Shown one piece after another: positions 23,602 to 30,470 of a stretch of DNA of 33,157 nt. The stretch is from Levilactobacillus parabrevis ATCC 53295. GTDB lineage: Bacteria; Bacillota; Bacilli; Lactobacillales; Lactobacillaceae. Every line of letters begins with the position of its first letter. The first letter of the stretch is position 1. A program made the translations under genes and the position numbers. The notes under the pieces were generated by a model, which saw only the letters and a program-made list of their open reading frames with translations, ran no database searches and was not told the origin of the DNA. The stretch is from contig NZ_AZCZ01000003.1 of assembly GCF_001434055.1 (NCBI RefSeq), forward strand, positions 72,474-105,630. The letters run 5' to 3'.

Positions 23602-23847
23602 ATGAAGACATTAGAATTGAGTTTTAAAGGTTCCGACAAACGCGTCAAGCACCTGCGTCTCAAGTACGTCAACGCCGATCTCACGCCAACGGAAGTCCAA
23701 GCACTGATGAAGCAAGTTGCTGATGCCAAGTTATTCGCCAAGGGCGAGGTGGACCTGTACGCCGAACCCCTGCGTGCCGAAATCGTGGAAACGACCAAGA
23801 CGGCCTTAGTGGGCGGACCACAACCCGTACCGGTACCCGCCGTCTAA
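23602..23847 (+). CDS. DUF2922-like small protein
   Basis: An 81-residue protein: KTLELSFKGSDKRVKHLRL, then YVNADLTPTEVQALMKQVAD matches the DUF2922 pattern (strand-strand-helix). The tail is Pro/Val-rich (GGPQPVPVPAV). Preceded by AGAAAGGAAG. Pairs of DUF1659 and DUF2922 genes are common in lactobacilli; their role is unknown. Confidence 0.75.
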   Translation: MKTLELSFKGSDKRVKHLRLKYVNADLTPTEVQALMKQVADAKLFAKGEVDLYAEPLRAEIVETTKTALVGGPQPVPVPAV

Positions 23848-23883
23848 CCCGTACCATCTGTAGTTAATCACCCGTAACGCAAC

Positions 23884-23931
23884 ACCCCGGCGGTCGCCAC
23901 TTCCTTGTGAGGTGTGGTGGCCGGTTGGGGT
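23884..23931. terminator. Strong GC hairpin after the DUF2922 gene
   Basis: ACCCCGGCGG...CGCCAC pairs with GTGGTGGCCGGTTGGGGT (several bulges). No T-run, so termination is only likely. Confidence 0.45.
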
Positions 23932-24037
23932 ACATAAAAGAGAGAGACAGTCACGCTTTTAGTCGGTGATAAAATAAACAAGCTGATTCATAGGTTTGGG
24001 GGTGATTTTAATGCTGATGATATTCAAGAGATATTGC

Positions 24038-24082
24038 TTGAGTTTATCGGAGGCAAAGCATAGACTGTTACTCACGGGTAAC
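24038..24082 (+). promoter_or_regulatory. Promoter and operator of the first MqsR/MqsA-like module
   Basis: TTGAGT, exact 17-bp spacer, TAGACT (24061-24066), directly followed by the inverted repeat GTTAC-TCACGG-GTAAC (24067-24082). An antitoxin bound to the repeat would cover the start of transcription. Confidence 0.5.
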
Positions 24083-24105
24083 GGTTCCGGAGTGGAGGAG
24101 AATTT

Positions 24106-24465
24106 TTGCAAGATGACAAGTTCAATGCTTCATTGGCAGTTGTTCGGCTCAGAGATTTCTATCAACAAGGGAAGCTGCAAGTTGTTTTGAATCGGAAGTC
24201 TAAACTATTTTTAGATAAGACGGGACGATCGTATCGTATGGTTGTTAAGGATGCCATTGAATCATTGGAAACAAGTCAGTATTTTCGGGGACCTTCACCT
24301 GTACATCATCATGAAGAGGAAGATGTGACAGTTTACGAATTCTTGGTTATTTTGTATCAAGGCCATATGTACATTAAATTCTATATCTCAGCATTAGGTG
24401 CAGAGCTGCATTCATTTCATCCGGCAGAAAAGGCACCTGATCGAACTTTTTTAAAATTTAAGTGA
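24106..24465 (+). CDS. MqsR-family toxin (module without chaperone)
   Basis: A 119-residue protein, TTG start after GTGGAGGAG. It follows the Firmicute MqsR pattern: an N-terminal helix with VVRLRDFYQQGKLQVVLNRK, a central FRGPSPVHHHEEEDVTVYEF block, and the strand pair MYIKFYISALGAELHSFHPAEK ending in the SFH motif. MqsR is an mRNA interferase of the RelE fold that cuts at GCU-type sites in E. coli. The toxin encoded at 30471 belongs to the same family. The HTH antitoxin gene starts 9 bp downstream. Confidence 0.72.
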   Translation: MQDDKFNASLAVVRLRDFYQQGKLQVVLNRKSKLFLDKTGRSYRMVVKDAIESLETSQYFRGPSPVHHHEEEDVTVYEFLVILYQGHMYIKFYISALGAELHSFHPAEKAPDRTFLKFK

Positions 24466-24474
24466 GGTGATAAA

Positions 24475-24981
24475 ATGACTAAGGAATATAAAGTTATCAA
24501 AACTGTTGAAATCGAAAGAACGCTAACCGGTCGCCTAGCAAATTTTACAGTTATTAGTTTAGAAGAAACTGTGCAGGTTCGAAGACGGGAAGTTCAAATG
24601 ACCCATATTTATTGGGTGCCGGCTGGCGAACGGTTAGATGATGAAGATAATTACTTAGAGCCAATTGATGATCCGGATTTTAATCTACAAGCCGATTTTC
24701 GAGAATATCGTCGGCGATTTGGCGTATTGACTCCAGAAGCAGTACGTGAGATTCGTGAGAATTATCAACTGAGTTTACGTCAATTTGCGATGGTTTTAGG
24801 GATGAGTTATAGTACGCTTTCTGAAATTGAAAATGGCTTGGTCTTACAAACAGACGAACAAGAGAGTCTCTTTCGACTATCTCAAAATAATGGCGCATTC
24901 GCCACATTGGTACAGTCCAAAAAAGCCATTATGTCGGAGAGTCAATACGAAAAGATCGAACAGAAAGTTGCATTGGCGTAA
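24475..24981 (+). CDS. MqsA-like helix-turn-helix antitoxin
   Basis: A 168-residue protein. Residues about 86-135 form an Xre-type helix-turn-helix (LTPEAVREIRENYQLSLRQFAMVLGMSYSTLSEIENG), the C-terminal domain type of MqsA. The N-terminal part has paired strands (YKVIKTVEIERTL, FTVISLEETVQV) but none of the CxxC zinc ligands of E. coli MqsA. After the helix-turn-helix only about 30 residues remain (to KIEQKVALA), shorter than in the chaperone-linked relative at 30837. A GTGAGGTG ribosome site precedes ATG. Confidence 0.78.
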   Translation: MTKEYKVIKTVEIERTLTGRLANFTVISLEETVQVRRREVQMTHIYWVPAGERLDDEDNYLEPIDDPDFNLQADFREYRRRFGVLTPEAVREIRENYQLSLRQFAMVLGMSYSTLSEIENGLVLQTDEQESLFRLSQNNGAFATLVQSKKAIMSESQYEKIEQKVALA

Positions 24982-25034
24982 AAGATCGACTAAGAACCGC
25001 GAGTTCAGCTATAAAGTTAAATTGTTTTGAAACG

Positions 25035-25085
25035 AAACCACAGTTCAGCTTCACCAAGGTATTGGCAGTTGAACTGTGGTTTTTG
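25035..25085 (+). terminator. Rho-independent terminator of the first MqsR/MqsA-like module
   Basis: AAACCACAGTTCA pairs with TGAACTGTGGTTT, followed by TTGATTT. Confidence 0.8.
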
Positions 25086-25169
25086 ATTTAGAGATCTCAG
25101 ATTGATGACAGCTAAAAAGCAGTGAGGGGAATCTGTATAACCTTTGTTAAATCACAAATAATATTATAT

Positions 25170-25219
25170 TTGAGAAATAATCTCAATTACTTGTAAATTA
25201 CCATCATATCAGGTATTCT
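25170..25219 (+). promoter_or_regulatory. Promoter and inverted repeat upstream of the AbiL/RloAB pair
   Basis: TTGTAA, 17-bp spacer, TATTCT (25214-25219), starting 4 bp after a perfect inverted repeat TTGAGA-AATAA-TCTCAA (25170-25186). The leader is very short, about 13 nt including the ribosome site. Confidence 0.5.
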
Positions 25220-25238
25220 TCGCATAGAGGTGATGACG

Positions 25239-26495
25239 ATGCTCCATCAATTTACGTTTAAAAACTTTAAATCCTTTCAGGAAGAGGCAACGTTAGATTT
25301 GACGGCATCCGCCATCAAAGATTTGCCGGCGGATGTAGTGGTGGATGTTCTACATGAACCCGTGTTGAAGCTGGCGGCACTCTATGGTGCCAATGCTTCT
25401 GGGAAGAGTAACGTTCTTAAAGCATTTCAAGCAATGTCTTACGTTGTGTTGGCTTCGTTTTCCGATGAAGATGCTTTGCGCAAAGTGAAGCCCTTTTGGT
25501 TTGAAGATTCCACAACGCCTACGGAATTTAGTGTTCTTTTCTCAACGGCAACTAATATCTATCAATATGGTTTTTCTTGTGTGCAAGGGACAATTACATC
25601 GGAATATCTGTATCAGCGCGATAAACAGCGCGTTGGTGAACAGTATCTGGAAATTTTTGACCGGACGGCAACGGGGATTACTGGGAAAATTACGACGCAA
25701 GCCGAAGTTCAAACCCTAGAGAGACTGATTGAACCGGGAACGCTCCTATTATCGGCACTTGCACGATTAAATTTGTCGGTGATTAAGGAAGTCGTCGCCT
25801 GGTTTCGGAATGTGCAGGTCCTGGATTACGGGGACCCACGAGGTGAGATCAACAAAAATCAGCGATTACGGACCCGTCGTCCACGAAATCCATTGATTGA
25901 TTTGTTGACGGATGAGACAGAAAAGGCACGGTTTGAAGCATTTATCCGTGCTGTCGATGTTGGAATCGCGGGGTTAGGCGTAGTGAGCGATGACCATAAT
26001 CTGGCTAGTGATACTGAGCCGCATCAACGGGTAGTTGCCTTTCATCGCCATCCGCAAACGGGTAAGCTCATGCAGACACCGATTGCGGCGGAATCTAGCG
26101 GCACACGAAAGATGTTGATGCTTTACGTCGATTTAAAGCAAGCTTTAGAGCAAGGAAATACCATTTTGATCGATGAACTGGATGCTAAATTGCATCCGTT
26201 ACTGCTCCGTTATATTCTGATTATGTTTCATGATCCGACCCTTAACCCTAAAGGTGCGCAGCTGATTTTCACCACACAAGAACTATTTACGTTGGATAAA
26301 GATAATTTCCGGCGTGACGAAGTCTGGTTTGTGAACAAAGATGAAAATGGGCGTTCCGACCTATACTCGCTGGATACGATTCGGCTGAATGAAGGTAAAA
26401 AGGTGCGCAACGATGCGAGTTACGGAAAAGACTATATTTTGGGAAAATTTCGAGCAACACCGATGCTAAAACGTCTGGGGGATGCGGATGTCTAA
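25239..26495 (+). CDS. AbiLi/RloA-type AAA ATPase
   Basis: A 418-residue ABC/SMC-like ATPase of the AAA_15/AAA_21 kind. N-terminal FTFKNFKSFQEEATLDL is typical; Walker A is GANASGKSN (50-58); the signature-like SSGTRKML lies near 287; Walker B is TILIDELDAKLHPLLLRYI near 307-325, followed by IFTTQE (D-loop and switch). The pair with the downstream Toprim-like RloB protein matches RloAB, also described as lactococcal AbiL (abortive infection against phage). I use the ATG with GAGGTG 6 nt upstream. The two genes overlap by 8 bp. Confidence 0.85.
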   Translation: MLHQFTFKNFKSFQEEATLDLTASAIKDLPADVVVDVLHEPVLKLAALYGANASGKSNVLKAFQAMSYVVLASFSDEDALRKVKPFWFEDSTTPTEFSVLFSTATNIYQYGFSCVQGTITSEYLYQRDKQRVGEQYLEIFDRTATGITGKITTQAEVQTLERLIEPGTLLLSALARLNLSVIKEVVAWFRNVQVLDYGDPRGEINKNQRLRTRRPRNPLIDLLTDETEKARFEAFIRAVDVGIAGLGVVSDDHNLASDTEPHQRVVAFHRHPQTGKLMQTPIAAESSGTRKMLMLYVDLKQALEQGNTILIDELDAKLHPLLLRYILIMFHDPTLNPKGAQLIFTTQELFTLDKDNFRRDEVWFVNKDENGRSDLYSLDTIRLNEGKKVRNDASYGKDYILGKFRATPMLKRLGDADV

Positions 26496-27180
26496 ACGAA
26501 TCGGTAAAAGGCCGAAGCACAAACGATCATTGCCATTGCCGGGTAGTTATTTGATTGCAACTGAGGGGATTCAAACCGAGGTCCTTTACTTTAGAGACCT
26601 GGCAGAGGAACTGGAGCAGAAATACGCCGGTTTGGCTAATCGGATTGAGGTAACCGTCCCTAGCCTGACTGTCAAAGGGACTGGTGTCAGTAATTTGACA
26701 CTGATTGAGCGCGTGGCAGAAGTTATTCAACTCAGCCCCACCTTGTTTGAACATGTGTGGATTGTATTTGATAAGGACGATATTCCGTTAGATAAATTCG
26801 ATAATGCAATCAAATCAGCGGAACAATTAGGCTGGCATGCAGCGTGGAGCAACGATTCGTTTGAGCTATGGTACCTCCTTCACTTTGAATTTCTCAATGC
26901 GGCGATTGATCGTGAAGAGTACAAGATGAAGTTAACGCAGCATATGCAGACAAATGGTATTCAAGGTAAATATGAAAAGAATTCGGCGCGGATTCTCCAG
27001 CTTTTCACACCAGAGAAACGTCAACAAGCTATCCGGTTCGCAAAGAAATTGGCTGGATATTATCAGGCGAATATACCATATCATCAGCGAAACCCTGGAA
27101 CGGCTGTGTATCAATTGGTTGCGGAATTGACCGCATTGGGACAGCGGGCCGATACACTACGAAAGAATTTGAAAAAATAG
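26488..27180 (+). CDS. AbiLii/RloB-type Toprim-like protein
   Basis: A 230-residue RloB-family protein. After a basic N-terminus (SKRIGKRPKHKRS) come IATEGIQTEVLYF (Toprim-like Glu motif), WIVFDKDDIPLDKF (acidic motif) and SNDSFELWYLLHFEF, the family hallmark. Expected to be the effector nuclease or Toprim partner of the upstream ATPase. The ATG overlapping the ATPase stop by 8 bp has GGGGG at proper spacing; an ATG two codons earlier would be too close to it. The hairpin GTCGCAAT/ATTGCGAC at 27193-27236 follows. Confidence 0.85.
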   Translation: MSKRIGKRPKHKRSLPLPGSYLIATEGIQTEVLYFRDLAEELEQKYAGLANRIEVTVPSLTVKGTGVSNLTLIERVAEVIQLSPTLFEHVWIVFDKDDIPLDKFDNAIKSAEQLGWHAAWSNDSFELWYLLHFEFLNAAIDREEYKMKLTQHMQTNGIQGKYEKNSARILQLFTPEKRQQAIRFAKKLAGYYQANIPYHQRNPGTAVYQLVAELTALGQRADTLRKNLKK

Positions 27181-27342
27181 ATCGACTAAAAGGTCGCAAT
27201 TCGAGTCACCAGATTAATGGCGATACGGATTGCGACTGTTTAGTTTGAACAGTTTAAGTATGGGAGTGTCAGACGAATTGAAATAACCCATAAGACGTTA
27301 CTCACTAAAGGGGCTAATCTGACCATCACCAAGCGCAGTACG

Positions 27343-28251
27343 CTACCCCACATGCGGATGCGCCAGCACCTTGTCCGGGTACTTTGCCGTCACGTAGTCG
27401 GTGATGGCCGCAATCATCTTGGCGGTCGAGGGGGCCTTGGCCTGTTCCGAGTTGACCACCAGGCAGATGGTGCGGAAGAACTTGGTATCAAACGGGTAGA
27501 CGTTGACGTTTCCGCTAACCCGTTCCAACGCTAGTTCTGGCAAGATACCCATCCCCATGCCAGCTTCAACCATGGCCAGAATGGACTGGTCGTCGATGGA
27601 GAAGCGGAGCGCGTTGGGCCGAATCTGGTAGTGGTCCAGCGCCGCCTTGGTGTCCTTGTCGTAGTCGCCCCGTTGCAGGATGAAATTCTGGTCGGCGAGG
27701 TCGGCGGCGGTCACGGTCGTGCGGTTGGCGGGGATGAAATCGGTCGGTGTGATGCAGTAGATCTCATCCTTGACCAGCGGCAGGACGGTCAATTTCTCGG
27801 CCACCGGTAACGCGGAGAGTCCCAGATCCAACCGCCCAGTCTTGACGGCGGAGGCGATACTGCTGAAGTCAGCCTGCTCGACGTTGATGTCGATCTGCGG
27901 GAAGTCCTGTTTAAATTGACGAATGATCGGTGGCAGCCAGTTGATGCAGACGGACGAGAAGGCCCCCATCCGCACGGAACCGGCGTTGAGGCCGTTGATA
28001 TTGGCGGCGGCCTGTTGAAGCCGGTCCTCGGCGTTGATGATGGCTTGAATCAGGGGCAGAATGGTCTGCCCGTCTGGTGTCAGTTCGACGCCGGTCCGGT
28101 TGCGGATGAATAACGGAAAACCCAGCTCTTTTTCCAGCTGGTTGACCGAGTGGCTGATGGCTGAGGGCGTCACGTTCAGCGTTTGAGCAGCCCGGTAAAA
28201 GGTCTGTTCCTGCACAATGGTTTGAAAGACGCGATAGGCAAACGGTAACAT
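27343..28251 (-). CDS. LysR-family transcription regulator
   Basis: A 302-residue LTTR. The winged helix-turn-helix is at residues 1-60 (FAYRVFQTIVQEQTFYRAAQTLNVTPSAISHSVNQLEKELG), followed by the linker helix and a two-lobed effector domain (SVRMGAFSSVCINWLPPIIRQF; GMGMGILPELAL). I start at the ATG 8 nt after GGAGG; an ATG 15 bp upstream would overlap that site. The gene is divergent from the aminotransferase at 29048, its most likely target, though 800 bp and a pair of structured repeats separate them. Confidence 0.88.
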   Translation of the reverse strand: MLPFAYRVFQTIVQEQTFYRAAQTLNVTPSAISHSVNQLEKELGFPLFIRNRTGVELTPDGQTILPLIQAIINAEDRLQQAAANINGLNAGSVRMGAFSSVCINWLPPIIRQFKQDFPQIDINVEQADFSSIASAVKTGRLDLGLSALPVAEKLTVLPLVKDEIYCITPTDFIPANRTTVTAADLADQNFILQRGDYDKDTKAALDHYQIRPNALRFSIDDQSILAMVEAGMGMGILPELALERVSGNVNVYPFDTKFFRTICLVVNSEQAKAPSTAKMIAAITDYVTAKYPDKVLAHPHVG

Positions 28252-28292
28252 CGGGGACACCTCCAAATTGGTTAAGATGAATTACATTCATG

Positions 28293-28327
28293 CTATTTCT
28301 AGATAGTTGAAATAGTTTTTCTGTCAA
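28293..28327 (-). promoter_or_regulatory. Promoter of the lysR gene with inverted repeat
   Basis: Minus strand TTGACA (-35, 28322-28327) with a weak TATCTA -10 at about 16 bp. Between them and overlapping the -10 is CTATTTC-N9-GAAATAG (28293-28315), perfect 7-bp arms, a candidate autoregulatory LTTR site. Confidence 0.5.
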
Positions 28328-28426
28328 CGGTATTCTATCATACTCCTTGAAAAGCAGGTAGTGGCAATTGGCAGTTGGGTTAATTCGTGGTGGCAATTAG
28401 TTGTTGGGTCTCGGTGTGTGGGTGTT

Positions 28427-28613
28427 CAGCGCCTCCGGGCTGGTGAAAATGGGCAGGGCGCTGTGGGCGGACGCCGGAAGCCACAGAGCGGTCTTCCGGC
28501 TTGGCGGTGAGCCTCTAGGAAACGAGTCTCTCCACCACCAGTTGTCTAACCGGCACAACCCGCCGCTAAGACAACTCCCACGGCTGAGCCCATTTTCACC
28601 AGCCCTGCGGCTG
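28427..28613 (-). repeat. Three-hairpin intergenic element, copy A3
   Basis: A 187-bp copy, sense on the minus strand. P1: TGGTGAAAATGGGC pairs with GCCCATTTTCACCA. P2 (sense) AGTTGTCTTAGCGG pairs with CCGGTTAGACAACT around the T-T mismatch. P4 CCGGAAG pairs with CTTCCGG around ACCGCTCTGTGG, then CGTCCGCCCACAGCG. It lies about 100 bp upstream of the lysR -35. The 185-bp gap to copy B3 (28614-28798) holds nothing I recognise apart from a short direct repeat CAATTTAC. Confidence 0.8.
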
Positions 28614-28798
28614 ATATGGTGGATGGGCCCGACAACGGATTGCGTCGGACTTGGGTGTGACTGTGTGGTTTTACCAAACCTGCTTGGATGGTTGGTGGAT
28701 ATGTATAGAAGTAAGCATTGCGTCAATTTACACATGTAGGATTTATATGCAATTTACGCAAAATCTGGCAACCAGTCTCACGACAACTCAAATCCATG

Positions 28799-28981
28799 TT
28801 AAGCCGTGAGGGTGGTGCCAATCGCCTCAGCCGTGGGAATGTTCTTAGCGGGTTTACCGCTTAGAACATTGGTGGCTTGGAAACGCGGCCTTTGCGGTTC
28901 TAAGCCAAGTTCAGAGACCGCTTTTTGGCTCTGGACGTCCGCCCACCGCGTCCCGGGCGATTGGCGCCACCCGGTAAGGCG
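28799..28981 (+). repeat. Three-hairpin intergenic element, copy B3
   Basis: A 183-bp copy in sense orientation. P1 GGTGCCAATCGCC pairs with GGCGATTGGCGCC. P2 AATGTTCTTAGCGG (28838-28851) pairs with CCGCTTAGAACATT (28857-28870) around a T-T mismatch. P3 GGCTTGGAAACGC pairs with GCGGTTCTAAGCC. P4 CAGAG pairs with CTCTG around ACCGCTTTTTGG, then GACGTCCGCCCACCGCG. It is immediately followed by TTGACC, a possible -35 for the aminotransferase gene. Confidence 0.8.
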
Positions 28982-29047
28982 AGTTGACCATCAATCTGAT
29001 CTGTCATTAAACCAGTTCTCAAGATTTTCCAGAAAGGTGTGAGTCCC

Positions 29048-30262
29048 ATGTTAAATGACTTGTTTGCACAACGTGTTAATCCTGATGTTCCCTCTGCTTT
29101 GAGTGGACTGTTCCCGCAGGACACCGATCCGCGCGCGATTTCTTTTGCGGCCGGGAGTCCGAACGAGAGCCTCTTTCCGGTAGCGGCGATGCAGACGGCG
29201 TTTGACACGGCCATCGCGCAGACCGGGGCCCACCTCTTCCAGTATCAGACGGCACAGGGCAATCCGGATTTGCGGGCAAAGTTAGCGGCCCGCATTGGCA
29301 AATGGGGGCAGGTTGCGACTACCGCCGACAATGTCGTCTTGACGGTCGGCGGGCAGCAGGCAATTGAGCTGGTGGCCAAGGCCCTCCTGAACGTGGGGGA
29401 TGAGGTGGCCGTGGAGGTGCCGACCTACGTAGGCGCATTGGCGGCGTTCGACCTGTATCAACCGACCTACCACGCGGTGCCACTGCAGGCGGATGGCTTG
29501 GATCTCGACCGGTTGGAGGAGACATTGAAGCGTCACCCGCGGATCAAGTTACTCTACACCGTTCCGGACTATCACAACCCGACCGGCATTACCATGAGCG
29601 TGGCCAAGCGCCGGGAACTCGTGGCTCTCGCCAATCGCTATGATTTTATCATCTTGGAGGACTCGCCGTACCGTGACTTGGGCTATGAACACGCACCGCT
29701 GCCCGCCATCAAGAGTTTCGACACTGAGGGCCGGGTAGTCTTCGTGTCGAGCTTATCAAAAATCCTGATGCCGGGGTTGCGGACGGGGTGGCTGGTGGCC
29801 GATGGCGACCTGTTGGCAGCGATTATGCGCGTGCGATTGGCCAGTGACTTGGAGACTGGCAACGTGGTGCACGCGGCCATTGACGCTTACCTGGACGCCA
29901 ACGATTTGGACGCGCACATCGCGGCGCTGAAGACCAGTTACCGCGAACAGTGTGCAGCGATGGTCCACGCGTTGGCGGCCTATTTCCCGGACGACATCAG
30001 CTACACGCAGCCGGCTGGGGGCTTCTTCTACTGGGTAACCTTGCCGAAGGAAATCGATGCGGCGGCCTTACTGGAGAATACGGTGATTCCGCAGGCCCAT
30101 GTGAGCTACGTGCCGGGCACCAACTTCTACCCGGACCGCGATGTGCATAACAGTCTGCGCCTGTGTTTCACCGGGCTGACGCCGGCCGTGATCGATGCGG
30201 GGATGCATCGGCTGGGTGATGCGGTGAAAGGGGCCGTGCGAGGCGTGAAGCCGGTGGTGTAG
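29048..30262 (+). CDS. PLP-dependent class I/II aminotransferase
   Basis: A 404-residue fold-type I aminotransferase similar to 2-aminoadipate (LysN/MocR-type) enzymes. PLP-site features: YTVPDYHNPTG (170-180), Asp205 in LEDSPYRDLGYE, Lys238 in SSLSKILMPGLRTGWL with Arg245 and a C-terminal LRLCFTG carboxylate-binding segment. The start is the ATG 8-9 nt after GAAAGGTG. The substrate is unknown; divergence from a LysR gene suggests amino-acid-dependent control. A possible promoter TTGACC-17-TTAAAC (28984-29012) starts right after repeat B3. Confidence 0.88.
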   Translation: MLNDLFAQRVNPDVPSALSGLFPQDTDPRAISFAAGSPNESLFPVAAMQTAFDTAIAQTGAHLFQYQTAQGNPDLRAKLAARIGKWGQVATTADNVVLTVGGQQAIELVAKALLNVGDEVAVEVPTYVGALAAFDLYQPTYHAVPLQADGLDLDRLEETLKRHPRIKLLYTVPDYHNPTGITMSVAKRRELVALANRYDFIILEDSPYRDLGYEHAPLPAIKSFDTEGRVVFVSSLSKILMPGLRTGWLVADGDLLAAIMRVRLASDLETGNVVHAAIDAYLDANDLDAHIAALKTSYREQCAAMVHALAAYFPDDISYTQPAGGFFYWVTLPKEIDAAALLENTVIPQAHVSYVPGTNFYPDRDVHNSLRLCFTGLTPAVIDAGMHRLGDAVKGAVRGVKPVV

Positions 30263-30278
30263 AATTGAAATTGAGTGG

Positions 30279-30325
30279 ATAAGCATCTACAACTAGCATA
30301 TATTGCTCTTGTTGTAGATGCTTAT
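30279..30325 (+). terminator. Terminator-like hairpin after the aminotransferase gene
   Basis: ATAAGCATCTACAAC pairs perfectly with GTTGTAGATGCTTAT. It is not followed by a long T-run. Confidence 0.55.
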
Positions 30326-30399
30326 TACGTATGATTATTACGGAGTAGAATGGTAGATGTAGAAGCGATAGGCTTTAAGATCAGAGTTTTGAAGTGTTC

Positions 30400-30431
30400 T
30401 TGTATTTCTAGAGATACAATCATGCTATAAT
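30400..30431 (+). promoter_or_regulatory. Promoter and palindromic operator of the TAC-like operon
   Basis: TGCTATAAT (extended -10, TATAAT at 30426-30431) lies 7 bp after the 20-bp near-palindrome TTGTATTTCTAGAGATACAA (30400-30419; 18 of 20 positions symmetric), which covers the -35 position. Antitoxin-mediated autoregulation is the likely use. Confidence 0.65.
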
Positions 30432-30470
30432 GAACCCTAGAAAAGACAAGTTAGTTTGGATGTGTGAGCT

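Noticed and set aside
28401-28739. ORFs of 112 codons on both strands across repeat A3
   Set aside because: They are open because the GC-rich palindromic structure lacks stops; no start signals, and conserved features are at the nucleotide, not codon, level.
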